A stretch of 64,000 nt of DNA from Fereydounia khargensis (taxonomy: Eukaryota; Basidiomycota; Ustilaginomycetes; Urocystidales; Fereydouniaceae). Made by a program: the position numbers and the translations under genes. Below the pieces are notes generated by a model that made no database searches, was not told the DNA's origin, and saw only the letters and a program-made list of their open reading frames with translations. The stretch is taken from the NCBI GenBank assembly GCA_026413255.1, contig JAOCZO010000014.1, positions 278,187-342,186 on the forward strand. The letters are read 5' to 3'. Positions 46,769 through 56,998 of the stretch are shown piece after piece. Positions within the stretch are counted from its first letter, which is position 1. Every line of letters starts with the position of its first letter.

Positions 46769-48111
46769 GCTCGCCTTGAGGCCCTTCTCCCATGCTTAAA
46801 CACTGTGCTGTACAGTGTCAGCGATTCAAAGGCCAGTCATGCTCTACTTGACTGTCTGCTCGCCAGCAGACTCGTGCTCCTGGTCAAATATATCCGAGAA
46901 TCCTTTTCACCAGCACTTCCATTCCAACCTTGTTTGACCTTATGCCTTAACGAATGAGGAAGGAAAGAGTAGAATTGAGAGCATGGGAGCTGAGGTGACA
47001 ACTGGAGGAAAAATCATACCGATACACTATGGAGGGCAAGATCACGGGGGAGAAGTTTTGCCTGTCAAGAGGAGGCTGGTATGAGTATATGGCCTTTGAT
47101 GCATCTATCTGTTGGACTCGACAACTTACAGATCCCCACTTTGGCGTCAGATGCCGAACCAGACCTTAGGGTTAGAAACTGAGCCGGAATGCTTGGGTCA
47201 GGGAAGTCAAGCCAGGGGTGCGGGGTGCCACAGATCCCAGCTTAATTGGGATAAATACCGTAGAAGGCCCACCCCGGGCAACCGATTGTGAGCGCACTTG
47301 TCCAAAATCCGCATGTGATTCTGCGTAAGGCACAGTTTGTGCAAGATCAGTGCTGCATTCAAGAAAACCAGCCACACAATAGCACTTACACTTGATCGGG
47401 AGGTGACCATTTTGCGCCAAATTTGAAACTGATGAGAGTTGAAGACAATCAGAACACAAGTCGGTATGTCCTACGTCGTATCTCGACCCATGGCAGCGTC
47501 AAAACGTACCGCGTTGCATCGAGTATTTGCTACGGCGCAATGCTAATGACACCGTGCCCGGGTGTGAAGCTCATTCGCGCAATACTGTAAAGACACTCTC
47601 AAGACGATCTTGATTCCCCTTCAGAGAGATTGAGGAGGTCGCGCATGTGCAAGTACCTTCGCTTCCTGTCTTTGGCATGGATACCCCTTATTCACCCTCC
47701 CAGTTGCTGGAAAGCGAACGTTTTCCATCACCGCTGCGTCAGTTGCGGCGTGTTTTTGTGGCGCAGGCGCCGTCGCCCGTCTCTGGGCAAGCTTGCGCCA
47801 GTCGGAGATGACTCTCTCTCAAGCAGGAGTCCGAGTACGGTAGCTGGATGAGCTGTGTGGCCGAGCCTCTCTCTATCAGGACTTCATTTGACCGCACGTT
47901 CTTCTTTGCTTGCTTGTTTGCACACGAGACTGGTCGGCATTCGTCCGAACCAGCGTCTGCTGGCTGGCCGAAACGAAGCTCAAGATTGTGATACGAACAA
48001 GGAAAGGGGGCAGCGGGTGGCCGGCAAGCGTGACTTCGGACGGCGAGAGAAACCTTCTTCTTCTTTTACTTTAGTTACCACACAGCTCTCGCTCGCTTTA
48101 CTGCATCTTGG

Positions 48112-48730
48112 CACGTGCGGCAAGTGGAGGTGGTTGGGAGCCTTGTCCAGTTCGGCAGGTCCGAGCTCGCATTCTTTTTGCCAAGCAGATCCATAAAGTC
48201 TTGGCTCTCTCCAACCTTTCGCGGGCGCTGGCTACCCGACCTATCTCGCAGACCTCATCAGACTGTGGGCGCTTCTCCTCCTTCTCCTCCTTCTCCTCCT
48301 TCTCCTCCTTCTCCTCCTCCTCCTCCCCTCTCTCTTCCCTTGCCCTTCGCAGCAGCCACCACCCTGCAGATCTAGAAGCGACCTCACTGACTCTTTCCCA
48401 TCAGTCCAGATACCCAAGGGGTCCACCTCACAAGAACATGCTCCTGCGTTGCTGCGAGTGTTCCTGCTTCTCTTTCTGCGGTATCTTCCACCCTCCCTCT
48501 TTTAGCCGACCACCCACACTTCACGGAACGTGCCCACCCGCCATGCCCAGCGTGACCCTATGCCGAACCCTGATGGCCAAGACTCACACCTGTCAGAAGT
48601 CCTTCCCCTCCCGCCGCGACCTACCAACACGTGGGCATGATAGGGTCGGAAGAACTCGACACCCGCCAACACCTCGCGATAAACGCCTTACTGAGCGAGC
48701 TCAAGGTCAATCATGAGAGCGGCGTATAAA
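48112..48730 (+). promoter_or_regulatory. Phosphatase promoter: two CACGTG sites and TATA box
   Basis: CACGTG occurs at 48112-48117 and again as CACGTGGG from 48628, about 180 bp before the ATG. CACGTGGG is the high-affinity target of the Pho4/NUC-1 type of bHLH factor. TATAAA at 48725-48730 lies 80 bp before the start codon. Phosphate control is inferred from the sites plus the enzyme; no test is seen here. Confidence 0.55.
48272..48328. repeat. CTTCTCCTC-type polypyrimidine repeat
   Basis: A tandem CT-rich nonamer-like repeat about 500 bp upstream of the phosphatase. Confidence 0.9.
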
Positions 48731-48809
48731 AGATGAGCATCGCGACTTGTTCCTTGAGATGCTTTCGTACGCCATTCGTCTTCCCTAGCCGTCAGCATAC
48801 CCATCAAGG

Positions 48810-50363
48810 ATGATCAAACTCGCTGTGTGGCATCTGCTCGCGCTCAATGTGCTTCTCTTTGCCTCCTTGGCAGCAGCAGCCGGTCGTAAGCAACCGTCCC
48901 TGATCTTCATCGTTCCTGACGGCTATGGTGTCGCTACTTCCACCCTCTCTCGCGAGTTTGACCGTGTTCGAAGTGGCAAGACCGACGACCGCTGGCACAG
49001 CCTCGCTGTCGACGAACACATTGTCGGCGCTATTCGCTCCAAGTCTGCAAGCAGCCTCGTCACCGACTCAGCTGCTGCCGGTACCGCCTTTGCCACGGGT
49101 CAGTCCACAAAGAATGGCATGATCAGCTTCAACGCCGATCTCAAGGCTCTTCCCACTGTCCTCGAGGGTGCCAAGGCCAGGAAGTACAACACCGGTCTCG
49201 TTTCCACCGCTCGCGTCACCCACGCTACCCCTGCTGCCTACTCCTCGCACGCATTTGACCGCGATGAGGAGGCCTCCATCGCTGTCCAGCAGCTCGGCGG
49301 CTACATCCTCGGCCGCCAGGTAGACCTCCTCTGGGGCGGTGGACGTGGCTTCTTCCTTCCCGGCTCGGACAAGGACAGCTCCCGCGACGATGATCGTGAC
49401 CTGATCAGCGAAGCCTGGGGCAATGGCTACCAGGTCCTGCTCAACCGCTCAGACTTTGACTCTTACGCCTCGAGTGCCTCCGATGGAGACAGGAAGAGGT
49501 GGAAGTCCAAGAACAAGGCTCACCTCCCCTCGCTTGGTCTCTTCACTCGCTCTTACATGAGCTACGAGATTGACCGTGACGAAAGCAAGGAGCCTTCGCT
49601 CAAGGAGATGAGCCTAGCAGCGCTTGATGCCCTCGACAGCCACGACGAGCCCTTCTTCCTCATGATCGAGTCTGGCCGCATTGACCACGCCGGTCACGGC
49701 AACGACCCCGCGGCCATTGCCCACGAGACACTTGCCTTTGTTGATGCTTTCAAGGCCGTTGCGGACTGGGTCGACGCGCACGAGTCCACCAAGGGCAAGA
49801 AGGGAGATGATAAGCCCGAGTACCTCCTCTTTGCCGCTGGTGACCACGAGACTGGGGGCCTGACCTTGCCAAGCGGCTGGGACCCGGCTGCTCTGGTCAA
49901 CGTCACTCACTCCTGCGAGTATCTTGCCACTGCCCTTCCAGACGAGATCGAGGGGCTCGAAGGCGACGACCTTGCCTCGTACATCCGCGAAAAGGTCTTT
50001 GGTGCGCAGCTTGGTCTGACTGGCATCGCTGACGAGGACGTTCAGGCCGTTGCCACCGCGCTTCGCAACGAGAGTGCAGGCCAGTACGACGTCAGCGAGG
50101 CGCTCGTCAAGCCCGTCAACCTCAACGCTGGCCTTGTCTGGGGTACTGGAGACCACTCGGGCGTTGACATCAGCCTCCACCTTCACACCAAGTACGACAG
50201 CTTCGATCTGCTCAAGCAGTTCCGCGGCAGCCACCCTAACGTGTGGGTCGCCGACTTTGTCAAGAAGTACCTCAACCTCGACCTCGAGCCTATTGGACAA
50301 AAGCTCGCTCAGGACAGCTCCCTCGGCAACTACACTGCACTAGAGGCCGCTACGCCCGAGTGA
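48810..50363 (+). CDS. Secreted alkaline phosphatase
   Basis: Single exon, 517 aa. A signal peptide (AVWHLLALNVLLFASLAAAA) starts the protein. The alkaline phosphatase core is complete: metal-binding IVPDGYG at the entry, nucleophile Ser about 87 in LVTDSAAAGTAFATG, the THATPAAYSSH metal site, ESGRIDHAGHGND, GDHETGG and the final TGDHSGVD. This is the PhoA/Pho8 family; a cleavable leader rather than a long N-terminal anchor suggests an exported enzyme, though an uncleaved vacuolar form is possible. Reaction: hydrolysis of phosphomonoesters with release of inorganic phosphate. The promoter carries CACGTG elements, consistent with induction by phosphate shortage. Confidence 0.93.
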   Translation: MIKLAVWHLLALNVLLFASLAAAAGRKQPSLIFIVPDGYGVATSTLSREFDRVRSGKTDDRWHSLAVDEHIVGAIRSKSASSLVTDSAAAGTAFATGQSTKNGMISFNADLKALPTVLEGAKARKYNTGLVSTARVTHATPAAYSSHAFDRDEEASIAVQQLGGYILGRQVDLLWGGGRGFFLPGSDKDSSRDDDRDLISEAWGNGYQVLLNRSDFDSYASSASDGDRKRWKSKNKAHLPSLGLFTRSYMSYEIDRDESKEPSLKEMSLAALDALDSHDEPFFLMIESGRIDHAGHGNDPAAIAHETLAFVDAFKAVADWVDAHESTKGKKGDDKPEYLLFAAGDHETGGLTLPSGWDPAALVNVTHSCEYLATALPDEIEGLEGDDLASYIREKVFGAQLGLTGIADEDVQAVATALRNESAGQYDVSEALVKPVNLNAGLVWGTGDHSGVDISLHLHTKYDSFDLLKQFRGSHPNVWVADFVKKYLNLDLEPIGQKLAQDSSLGNYTALEAATPE

Positions 50364-50514
50364 AAGGAAGCCGTCTTTGCCTAGGTCCATTAGGACCGTT
50401 TACCCCTGTCGCTCGTGCTCATCAAAGGTACATTCTTACTACATTACAAATCACAACAAAATTTTTTACAAATACATTACAGGATCAACCCACTGGCACC
50501 ATAAATACGGGAGA

Positions 50515-52296
50515 CTAGAAAGACTCCACCGCTATCACTTCGGCCGAGCTGTCACGGTCTGTGTCAAGGATGGGCTCTTCGAGAATGCGTGAAAAGTACG
50601 TCGTGGTATCCGAGAAGAGGTAGGGATCAAATCGGAATGTTCGCGGCACGAGCTCCCTCTGGACGGAGCCGTTGTCCTTCAGGTCAATGCTGAAGGACTC
50701 TCTCTCGGTGCGCACAGCCTCCAACGTCTGACTTGGCTCGGCTTGGCAGATGGCGTTCAGCCGCTCAATCCTCTGCGTCTGGAGCTGTTTGAGCTTGGGC
50801 ACCTCGGTTTCAGTCATAGGATGCGAGTGCGTGGTGGATAAAGCGTCTGTCAGCTCGCACGAGCAGCCTACCAAGTGGTGTGCGAGTTGGTAGAGGCCCT
50901 GCGACTCGGCCAAATCGGCCAGCATGAGGGTGTAGTGTGCCGCTCCTCGTGGTACAGAGCGCAAGATCATGTTGGTGTAGTCCAAGATCCCGGACTGGGC
51001 ACACCGTGAGCACAAGGGGACGAGCATGTTCAAGGCATCGAAGAACAAAGTGTTGACTGCAGCCATAGCCGTTAATGCCGCCTCTTGGTCCCCGAAGGCT
51101 TGGTGAATCCCGAGTTGGAACGAGAGAATGTGGATGCAGACGAAAGTACCCAAGTAAGTGATCTGGAGGAAAGCCTGCTGGACCGTCGTAACGAGCCTGT
51201 CTCCATGCAGTTGATCCAGATCAGCGTCAAAAGAAGGCTTCAGATGACCAGGTACAGCAGCGTACCAATCCGAAAGCTTGTCGAGGAAAGAGAGGAGCTC
51301 CACTGGATCCATTCCCTGCCGTTGAGCCCTTGCACTGAACAGAGACGTGCACGATCGTCGTAGCAGCATCGCTAGGCTAAGGAGATGATGAATTATCTCT
51401 CGAAAGAAAGGTGAGCCGAAATCATCGGGCACAGGAGGCGGATCGACTTGGCTCTCTTGGATCAGCGGCAGTTCGCCCCTCTCGAAATGGAACAAGGCTT
51501 CGTCAGCGTACACAATCCAGAAGATTAGGATGCGCAGGAGCGACTCGCTAGCGTGCTTGACTAGCACCGGAGAAGATGGCTGGTGCTCTAAAGCGGCATG
51601 AATGTTTTGGATTCCACGGGCGTTGTTGCTTGAAGATGAGAGGTGCAGTCGGTGCTGGAGGACGAGGCGGACAATAGCGTCGTCGCTGAGAGGATGTAGG
51701 CGGAGTGGGTCATGAGGACGCTCACGAAGCAGCTCGAGCCGGCATTCGGCATCCCAAACAACGAGTGCGGCCTGGATGTACTCGAGAGCTCCAGTGGTAT
51801 CGGGGGGCATGCGCTGTTCTACAGCAAACTCGACGCGCTTGATGATCTTGCGCTGCATCGCAAATCGATCGGGGAAATGTGTGAGCCTTGCGATACCCAT
51901 ACATGCCACAGCAAGGATGAGTGCCTCTGGGATCGGGGTATCTACCAAGGTATCATCACTACCGGAGGTGGCAGGGCTGGCCTCCATCTCAAAGTAGGAG
52001 TTGTATCTCGGGAGGAAAAGGTCAGGAATGACAGCCGGCTTGCAAAGCATCTCGTGTGTGAGGTACGACTGCACCGCCTGGTCCAAGATTGACTTTGTGA
52101 GACCGGGGATGCCCAGGACAAAGGTGGCCTCTGCGTTTCGTTCCGAGGAACTGTCGGCGATGGCGCACGAGTAACCGCGCAGAACGCAGTATGAGCAGGC
52201 TGGCTCGCCATTACGTATGCGCTGTTCTCGGTCGCACTTGACCTTCTTGAGGCGACATGGATCGCAGGATGCCCGGGGAGTGCCTCGCTTCCCCAT
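50515..52296 (-). CDS. Zn2Cys6 fungal transcription factor
   Basis: Single exon, 593 aa. Residues 11-44 form a binuclear zinc cluster with spacing C-x2-C-x6-C-x12-C-x2-C-x6-C (CDPCRLKKVKC, then CSYCVLRGYSC). The x12 loop is long but allowed. No clear coiled-coil linker follows. The rest is a helical fungal-type regulatory domain (DEALFHFERGELPLIQES, FFREIIHHLLSLAMLLRR), resembling regulators of the xylanolytic/Fungal_trans class. It is tail to tail with the phosphatase (151 bp) and divergent from the DUF4267-like gene, so it might control either neighbour; that is only inference. No specific target or symbol can be assigned. Confidence 0.9.
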   Translation of the reverse strand: MGKRGTPRASCDPCRLKKVKCDREQRIRNGEPACSYCVLRGYSCAIADSSSERNAEATFVLGIPGLTKSILDQAVQSYLTHEMLCKPAVIPDLFLPRYNSYFEMEASPATSGSDDTLVDTPIPEALILAVACMGIARLTHFPDRFAMQRKIIKRVEFAVEQRMPPDTTGALEYIQAALVVWDAECRLELLRERPHDPLRLHPLSDDAIVRLVLQHRLHLSSSSNNARGIQNIHAALEHQPSSPVLVKHASESLLRILIFWIVYADEALFHFERGELPLIQESQVDPPPVPDDFGSPFFREIIHHLLSLAMLLRRSCTSLFSARAQRQGMDPVELLSFLDKLSDWYAAVPGHLKPSFDADLDQLHGDRLVTTVQQAFLQITYLGTFVCIHILSFQLGIHQAFGDQEAALTAMAAVNTLFFDALNMLVPLCSRCAQSGILDYTNMILRSVPRGAAHYTLMLADLAESQGLYQLAHHLVGCSCELTDALSTTHSHPMTETEVPKLKQLQTQRIERLNAICQAEPSQTLEAVRTERESFSIDLKDNGSVQRELVPRTFRFDPYLFSDTTTYFSRILEEPILDTDRDSSAEVIAVESF

Positions 52297-52745
52297 TGTG
52301 TGGCAGGTCGTTGGTGGGGAGGCTCAAAGAACCATGCGAAACGAACCCAAACCCACGGCGGTTAAAAAAGGAAGCGGGACGGTGGACAGCGGAGACCTCC
52401 ACATACTGAGCGTGAATGTGTTACGCGCGGTAAAGTACAGTCCCAGTGCGGTGCGGTGCGGTACGGTCAGCGACGTCGAGTCGTTCTTGCAGACGGGCTG
52501 GCGGGCAGGCTGGCTGGCGCGTCATGCCAAGGCTGACAGCTGCGAAACCGCCTCCGGAGCTTTGGATGCGCAGTCCGGAGCTTTCCAAACCATCCCGGCG
52601 ACACCTGTCTCGAGGATATAAGGAAGGGTTTTGGACGTCCTCGTCCAGATGTAATCGCCTCACAAATCAAGCCTAGTTTTTATCCTCAGCGTCTCATCTT
52701 ACACCAACAAGGGCTTCTCCCCTCACTCTAGTCTGGCAATCCACC
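52297..52745. promoter_or_regulatory. Divergent promoter of Zn2Cys6 and DUF4267-like genes
   Basis: 449 bp with a GTACAG plus (GCGGT)n block around 52434-52464 and CCGGAG-type words (CTCCGGAG at 52552, again near 52575) that could suit a zinc-cluster factor. No coding frame is supported. Confidence 0.45.
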
Positions 52746-53111
52746 ATGTCTTCGCAATTCTCTAACGTTCTCGCCCTCTCGCACATTGGTGTGGGCCTTT
52801 CTTCTCTCATCTCGCCCATGGCCACGCTCAAGTTCTTCCAGCTAGGCACTGCCTCGGACGCGTTTTTCATCGCACGCCTCTTTGGTAGCCGCGACTTCAC
52901 CCTCGGTACCGCAATTTGGACCTCTTCGAGCAAGCCCGAGCTCCGTAGAGCGCTGCTCGCCGCCAATATTGTCAACGGAATCGATGCGATCAGCGCAATT
53001 GTGTGCTACTGTCAGGGTTCAATCGATAGCACCGCGGCTGTGCTTGGTGGAGTTGGCGCAGCACTCCTCCTTGTACTCGGAGTCACCGCCGATGCCTATG
53101 TATCACGATAA
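52746..53111 (+). CDS. Small membrane protein, DUF4267-like
   Basis: Single exon, 121 aa. Four hydrophobic segments are visible. The motif FFIARLFGSRDFTLGTAIWT is the kind of R-x-F-G-x-R-D signature found in DUF4267 proteins of fungi and bacteria, whose length (110-130 aa) fits. The function is unknown. It starts 450 bp from the Zn2Cys6 gene in divergent orientation, and its end abuts the remains of the MFS gene on the other strand. Confidence 0.75.
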   Translation: MSSQFSNVLALSHIGVGLSSLISPMATLKFFQLGTASDAFFIARLFGSRDFTLGTAIWTSSSKPELRRALLAANIVNGIDAISAIVCYCQGSIDSTAAVLGGVGAALLLVLGVTADAYVSR

Positions 53112-53149
53112 AACGCGCCCTTTCAAGTGTAGCGTGTCCAGACCCTTTG

Positions 53150-54567
53150 CCAATACGATTCCCATGACAAATTGCTCGATTTTGAAAGTGCGGCAGTGCT
53201 GACATCTGACCATTTGAAGGCCGATCGACTGTTCATGGTGCCAATGCCAAGCGCAGTGCTGTAGTGGAGTGACCACAAGGGAACCGATACAAGCTGAAAC
53301 GCCACGGGACATGGAGATGACAGCGACCGCACCGGTCGATCGACCAGGATTGGTATCCAACATGTAGGAGAGCTGTGAATGCCAAATACATTCGCCAACA
53401 TGTTGACAGAGCAAAGACGAGGGGATAATTCTTACCGTTCCACTATAGGCCCAGTTCTGGGTCTGGCCAATCAGAAATAGAGTGATGGCGGATCTACTTA
53501 TGTGAACGTGAGCCTTGGTAGCCCAAGCAAAAGCAATCATGGCCATGGGAAAGGTGATGAAGGCAGGTAAGATGCAGCGGGTGCGCTGCTCATGGTCTAT
53601 CCCTCCTCCTGGCACTGGATGAGTGCGGAGACATCTGTCCGAATACCAGCCACCAAAAAGAGATCCGACGATTCCACCAACACCCATTGAGAAGAACAGC
53701 GCCGACCTGGAGGAGGCTCAGGTTGTAGGGTGCCGCAGCAAAGGTGCGTGTGGCACTGTAGTTCAATACGTAATTACTCGCAAAGATGATGCCGCTGAGC
53801 AAGAGCGAAATCCGATTGTCGGGGCGTACAAGTACCCGTCCAGCAGAAGAGAGCGGCGACACAGTAAATCAGCAAAGCGGGGGCGGATTTTGCTGGGAGC
53901 TGGCAAAGGGGGTACTCCGTACCAGTCGGAGCCGATGGATCGAGTTGGTGGGAGTGCCGGGCTAGTGCTACTTGGTGAATTGAGTCAGCAGACCACCGAC
54001 AAATGGGCTGATCGCAGTCCCCAGAATTGGCATTGCGTAGTAGATGCCAACCTTTCCAACCCGCTCGCGCGGCTCGTACATCTCTGCTAAACTTCCCGTT
54101 GCAATGGAAGGAATGGCATTTGCACCCATGGCTTGCAACACTTGGAATGCAAAAAGTTCTGGCCTGTTTGATACAACGCCCGTGACTCCTGAGGAGATGG
54201 AAAGGAGAACCAAAAAGGCTATGAAGATTGGTTTTCGGCCCAACATATCCGACAAAGGAGCCCATGCCAGCGGTGTTACACCTTGAATCAAGATGTAAAG
54301 CGAGACTGTCAGGGCAATCAGCCCGTCAGTGGTATCCAAATCCTCCCGAATGTCCTTGAGAGCAGAAAACCAGATGTTAGCGGCCATGGAAGGAAGCATT
54401 GCTGCCCAAGCAAGGATCGCCAGTGTGACCAACTCGCTCGAAGCGCTCCAATTGAGAGGGCCGTCATTGACTGGGATATGATCCAAATCAATGTCGGAGG
54501 CTGTGACTGAGGCTGATTGTGGTGCATTATGGGGGAAGATGGATTTTGGACGCCGACGGGATCGCAC
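53150..54567 (-). pseudogene. Decayed DHA1-type MFS transporter
   Basis: The 5' part (54567-53968) codes TM1-TM5 of a drug:H+ antiporter (LAWAPLSDMLGRKPIFIAF is motif A; AISPFVGGLLTQF is TM5). The frame then stops at TAG about 53966. TM6 and the central loop, normally about 110 residues, are missing. Homology resumes in another frame near 53850 (LLSGIIFASNYVLNYSATR), shifts again at about 53680 (VGAVLL, then MGVGGIVGSLFGGWYSD), passes a plausible intron after NWAYSGT, and shifts once more near 53260 (PLQ, then TALGIGTM). No ATG precedes the first segment in frame. The order of segments leaves no doubt about the family; the breaks make a functional product unlikely. Confidence 0.85.
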
Positions 54568-55111
54568 TTGGGTGGGCGCCGGTGTCTGAACTCGTGCACT
54601 TCTTCCTGCACAGAAGGAGCCGTGGTCAGCGCCATGGCCTCTGACCCATTATGGATTTGGCTGTGATATGCTCGCGAGACAAACTGTGCAGTGGCAAAGA
54701 GGGGGTGAAAAGGTGCACAGTACTGTATTGAAACTCGTCGTGATGGGTGGAGCAATACACTTGTTCTTGGAATGGCATCACTTGCCAAACGAAGATTTAG
54801 TGCGATGCAAGAGTGCCAAAGTAATAGGTCGGAGGGTTTGATGGACCGGCCAGGGCTGATTGAACGCAGCACTGTGGCTCCAGCGTTGGAACGTTGAGGG
54901 ATCCCGCCAGGCAAGACACGCGTGTACAGTATCCGAAGCATATTGAACTCGTGGGCATGACACAGTTTCAGATCAAATGCTGCAGCAAATGGAAAGTCGT
55001 TTGGACTGGGAGACTGGTTCAGGGGCTTAGCTACTTCTGCTTCCCTGACAAGCAGGTTGATCGAAGATACAGTGATTCAGAACTTGAACAGCCCTTCGAC
55101 CAATCAGCACC
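54568..55111. other. Gene-free subtelomeric interval
   Basis: No gene is seen. A GTACTGTATTGAAAC block at 54720-54734 is identical over 15 bp to 11443-11457. Confidence 0.55.
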
Positions 55112-55372
55112 CTAACGCTCGTCGCTCCATTTAAAGATAATCTTCCTGACGCCAAAGTCGGAGGGACTGATACCACCGCCGCCACTGTCACCGCCGCAGC
55201 ATCCAAAGCAGCCCTCTTTGCATTCGGCTTCGACACCGCCCTTAGCCTCAGGAAGGGACTCGGCAAGGCCACTCAGCTCGTCAATCGGGGGTACCGGGTG
55301 ACACTCGGTTAAGGAAGGGGCTGAAATTGCCAGGGCGGCAACCATAACGAGAGCAGCGCACTCGAGCTTCAT
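55112..55372 (-). CDS. Small secreted protein A (subtelomeric family)
   Basis: 86 aa from ATG 55372 (MKLECAALVMVAALAISAP), chosen because this leader aligns with three other small genes nearby; the frame is open upstream but enters an intron. A signal peptide of about 23 residues is predicted. The mature part has four clustered Cys (CKEGCFGCC), a Gly run and a basic/aromatic end (KIIFKWSDER). The 5' UTR intron is about 55458-55393 (GTAAGTGT...AATTAG), ending 20 bp before the ATG, and TATAAG lies at 55526-55521. It matches no protein family I know. Secretion and an effector-like role are inferred from size, leader and subtelomeric location. Confidence 0.72.
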   Translation of the reverse strand: MKLECAALVMVAALAISAPSLTECHPVPPIDELSGLAESLPEAKGGVEAECKEGCFGCCGGDSGGGGISPSDFGVRKIIFKWSDER

Positions 55373-55392
55373 TGTCTTGCTGGGGGGAGGGC

Positions 55393-55458
55393 CTAATTTC
55401 AACAAATGATGTTAGCGACTGATGTCATCTGCAGTGGTGATCTTTTCTCTACACTTAC
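55393..55458 (-). other. 5' UTR intron of secreted protein A
   Basis: 66 bp, GTAAGTGT donor and AATTAG acceptor, 20 bp upstream of the ATG. Preceded by a CATCAGCTCAA element (55484-55474) that is identical to one in the leader of gene D. Confidence 0.65.
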
Positions 55459-55529
55459 TCGGTCCTGATGAAGTTGAGCTGATGGGTGAAAAAGAAGGAG
55501 AAGTACACTAACTGAACGTTCTTATACCT

Positions 55530-56818
55530 TTTTTCTGCGCAACGACAGATGGCTCAGTAATTCCATGGCTCGGTCATGTCATGCATAGGGATAAAGGACT
55601 GGTTTGAAGAGGATTTAAGAGACTAGCAGGAGGACCCGAGGCATTTCAGCGGTGAACCTGCAGCAATCGACATGGGGAGCTGAGGCTGAGTGGCTTGAGC
55701 TAACACTAGCACCCCTTCTCGAACTGCTCCGAGCTTTTGCAACGAGCGCAAAGCCAGACCGCATGGGGTGGGATCAGATTGAATCCCATTCAGCAACGGA
55801 GGCTAGCCTTCCAGGCCCTCCGAGCCCATGCGTCTCCGCAGCCTAGGGTCAGCCCATATCAAGCCTCGACCTCTGGCTGAGTAGCGCGATAGCGCTGCAC
55901 TTGTCCACGGAGTGAGCTAACGTCAATCCGCTTCACCAAGCCACGGTGCTAGTCTCGGAGTCATGGCGCTAGTCTCCGTTTGGAGACCTGCCAAGACGCC
56001 TCGCCAGCCAGACCACTGAAGTCTGTCAGTATGAACAAGCCGCAGTCCATCGCGTTCATGCCTTCCGAAAGCTTGCTTTGATCTCGGATTGAGGAATACT
56101 AAAGCACGCCTGTGCGGGCCAGTGACGCTTCATGCTCGCTCACTGCTCGGTCTTGGTGTCGCTAATCTCTGATTCATAAGTCATGTACTCAGTTGAAGTA
56201 GTCACAACGATGGCGGCGTCCGATTTCAAGTTAGCGCCGACATTCTATTAGGCCAAGGAGATGGCAAGCGTACGAACATACAGTAGCAGCAACTTGACGA
56301 CCACAATTGAAACATTTCCGGAAGCACCCAACTCAGTGTGTTACTGATACGAACAAATCGACGCTCAACACTCTAGGAGGGCAAGCACGCTCGGCCTGAT
56401 TTGCCTTGAGGCGTTTCGCTCAGACATTCAAGTGCGGAATGAGTGCTTTAGCATGAAGTCAAGTCCCCGAACAGTACAGCAATGACGCTTGAATGGCTTT
56501 GGAATTTGAGGCTGAATTTTAGCGCCGGAGCACTTTGGGACACTTTCGGCACACTCTTACCTTTTTCTGTCCAAGTACAATTATTCTGTATCCATAAAGG
56601 GAATTGAGAGAAGCTACAAGCCTCGAAAGAGTACCAAAAGTACATCTGCTGCTGCGCGATGTGCACCACCATCCGAGGCCCTATCTCCGGATGCAAGGTG
56701 ATAAGAATCAAGTGCCATGCTGGGAGGCCCACCAAGTACGAGTGCGCTTACTGTAGTTGGTGTACCCAAAATTCCAGGCTAGGTGCCATCACGCATGCTC
56801 TTGTCAACAGACAAAAAG
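55530..56818. other. Gene-free subtelomeric interval
   Basis: There is no supported gene. Two adjacent 'ctagtctc' phrases around 55950-55978 hint at a short local duplication. Open frames on both strands are short and without family resemblance. Confidence 0.5.
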
Positions 56819-56998
56819 CATAAAAGGAGCCTGATCAAGCGTACTGCTCCCATCCATTCATCAAGCAACGCATTCCTCTCCCTTTCCCCCCCTCGCCATT
56901 ACTTGAAGGTAAGCCAAGAGTTGGGCAAGTATTCATTGCCCCGGTATTGACGGCCTTACATTCTTTGCTCAAATGTTTCAAGCGTCGTTTGCATCACC
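56819..56998 (+). promoter_or_regulatory. Core promoter and 5' UTR intron of secreted protein B
   Basis: CATAAAAGGAGCCTGATCAA begins at 56819 and matches the promoter of gene D (63086-63108) at 20 of 23 positions. A TTCATCAAGCAACGCATTCC leader follows, then a 74-bp intron (56909-56982, GTAAGCC...TTCAAG) ending 16 bp before the ATG. Confidence 0.65.

Larger units (their letters stand above)
46769..48809. other. 2-kb gene-free region before alkaline phosphatase
   Basis: No coding frame is convincing. It holds a CTTCTCCTC-type repeat at 48272-48328 and, near its right end, the phosphatase promoter elements listed separately. Confidence 0.55.

Noticed and set aside
48108-48716. 202-codon frame upstream of the phosphatase
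   Set aside because: It is built on the CTTCTCCTC repeat (Ser/Phe run) and contains the promoter elements; no domain is present.
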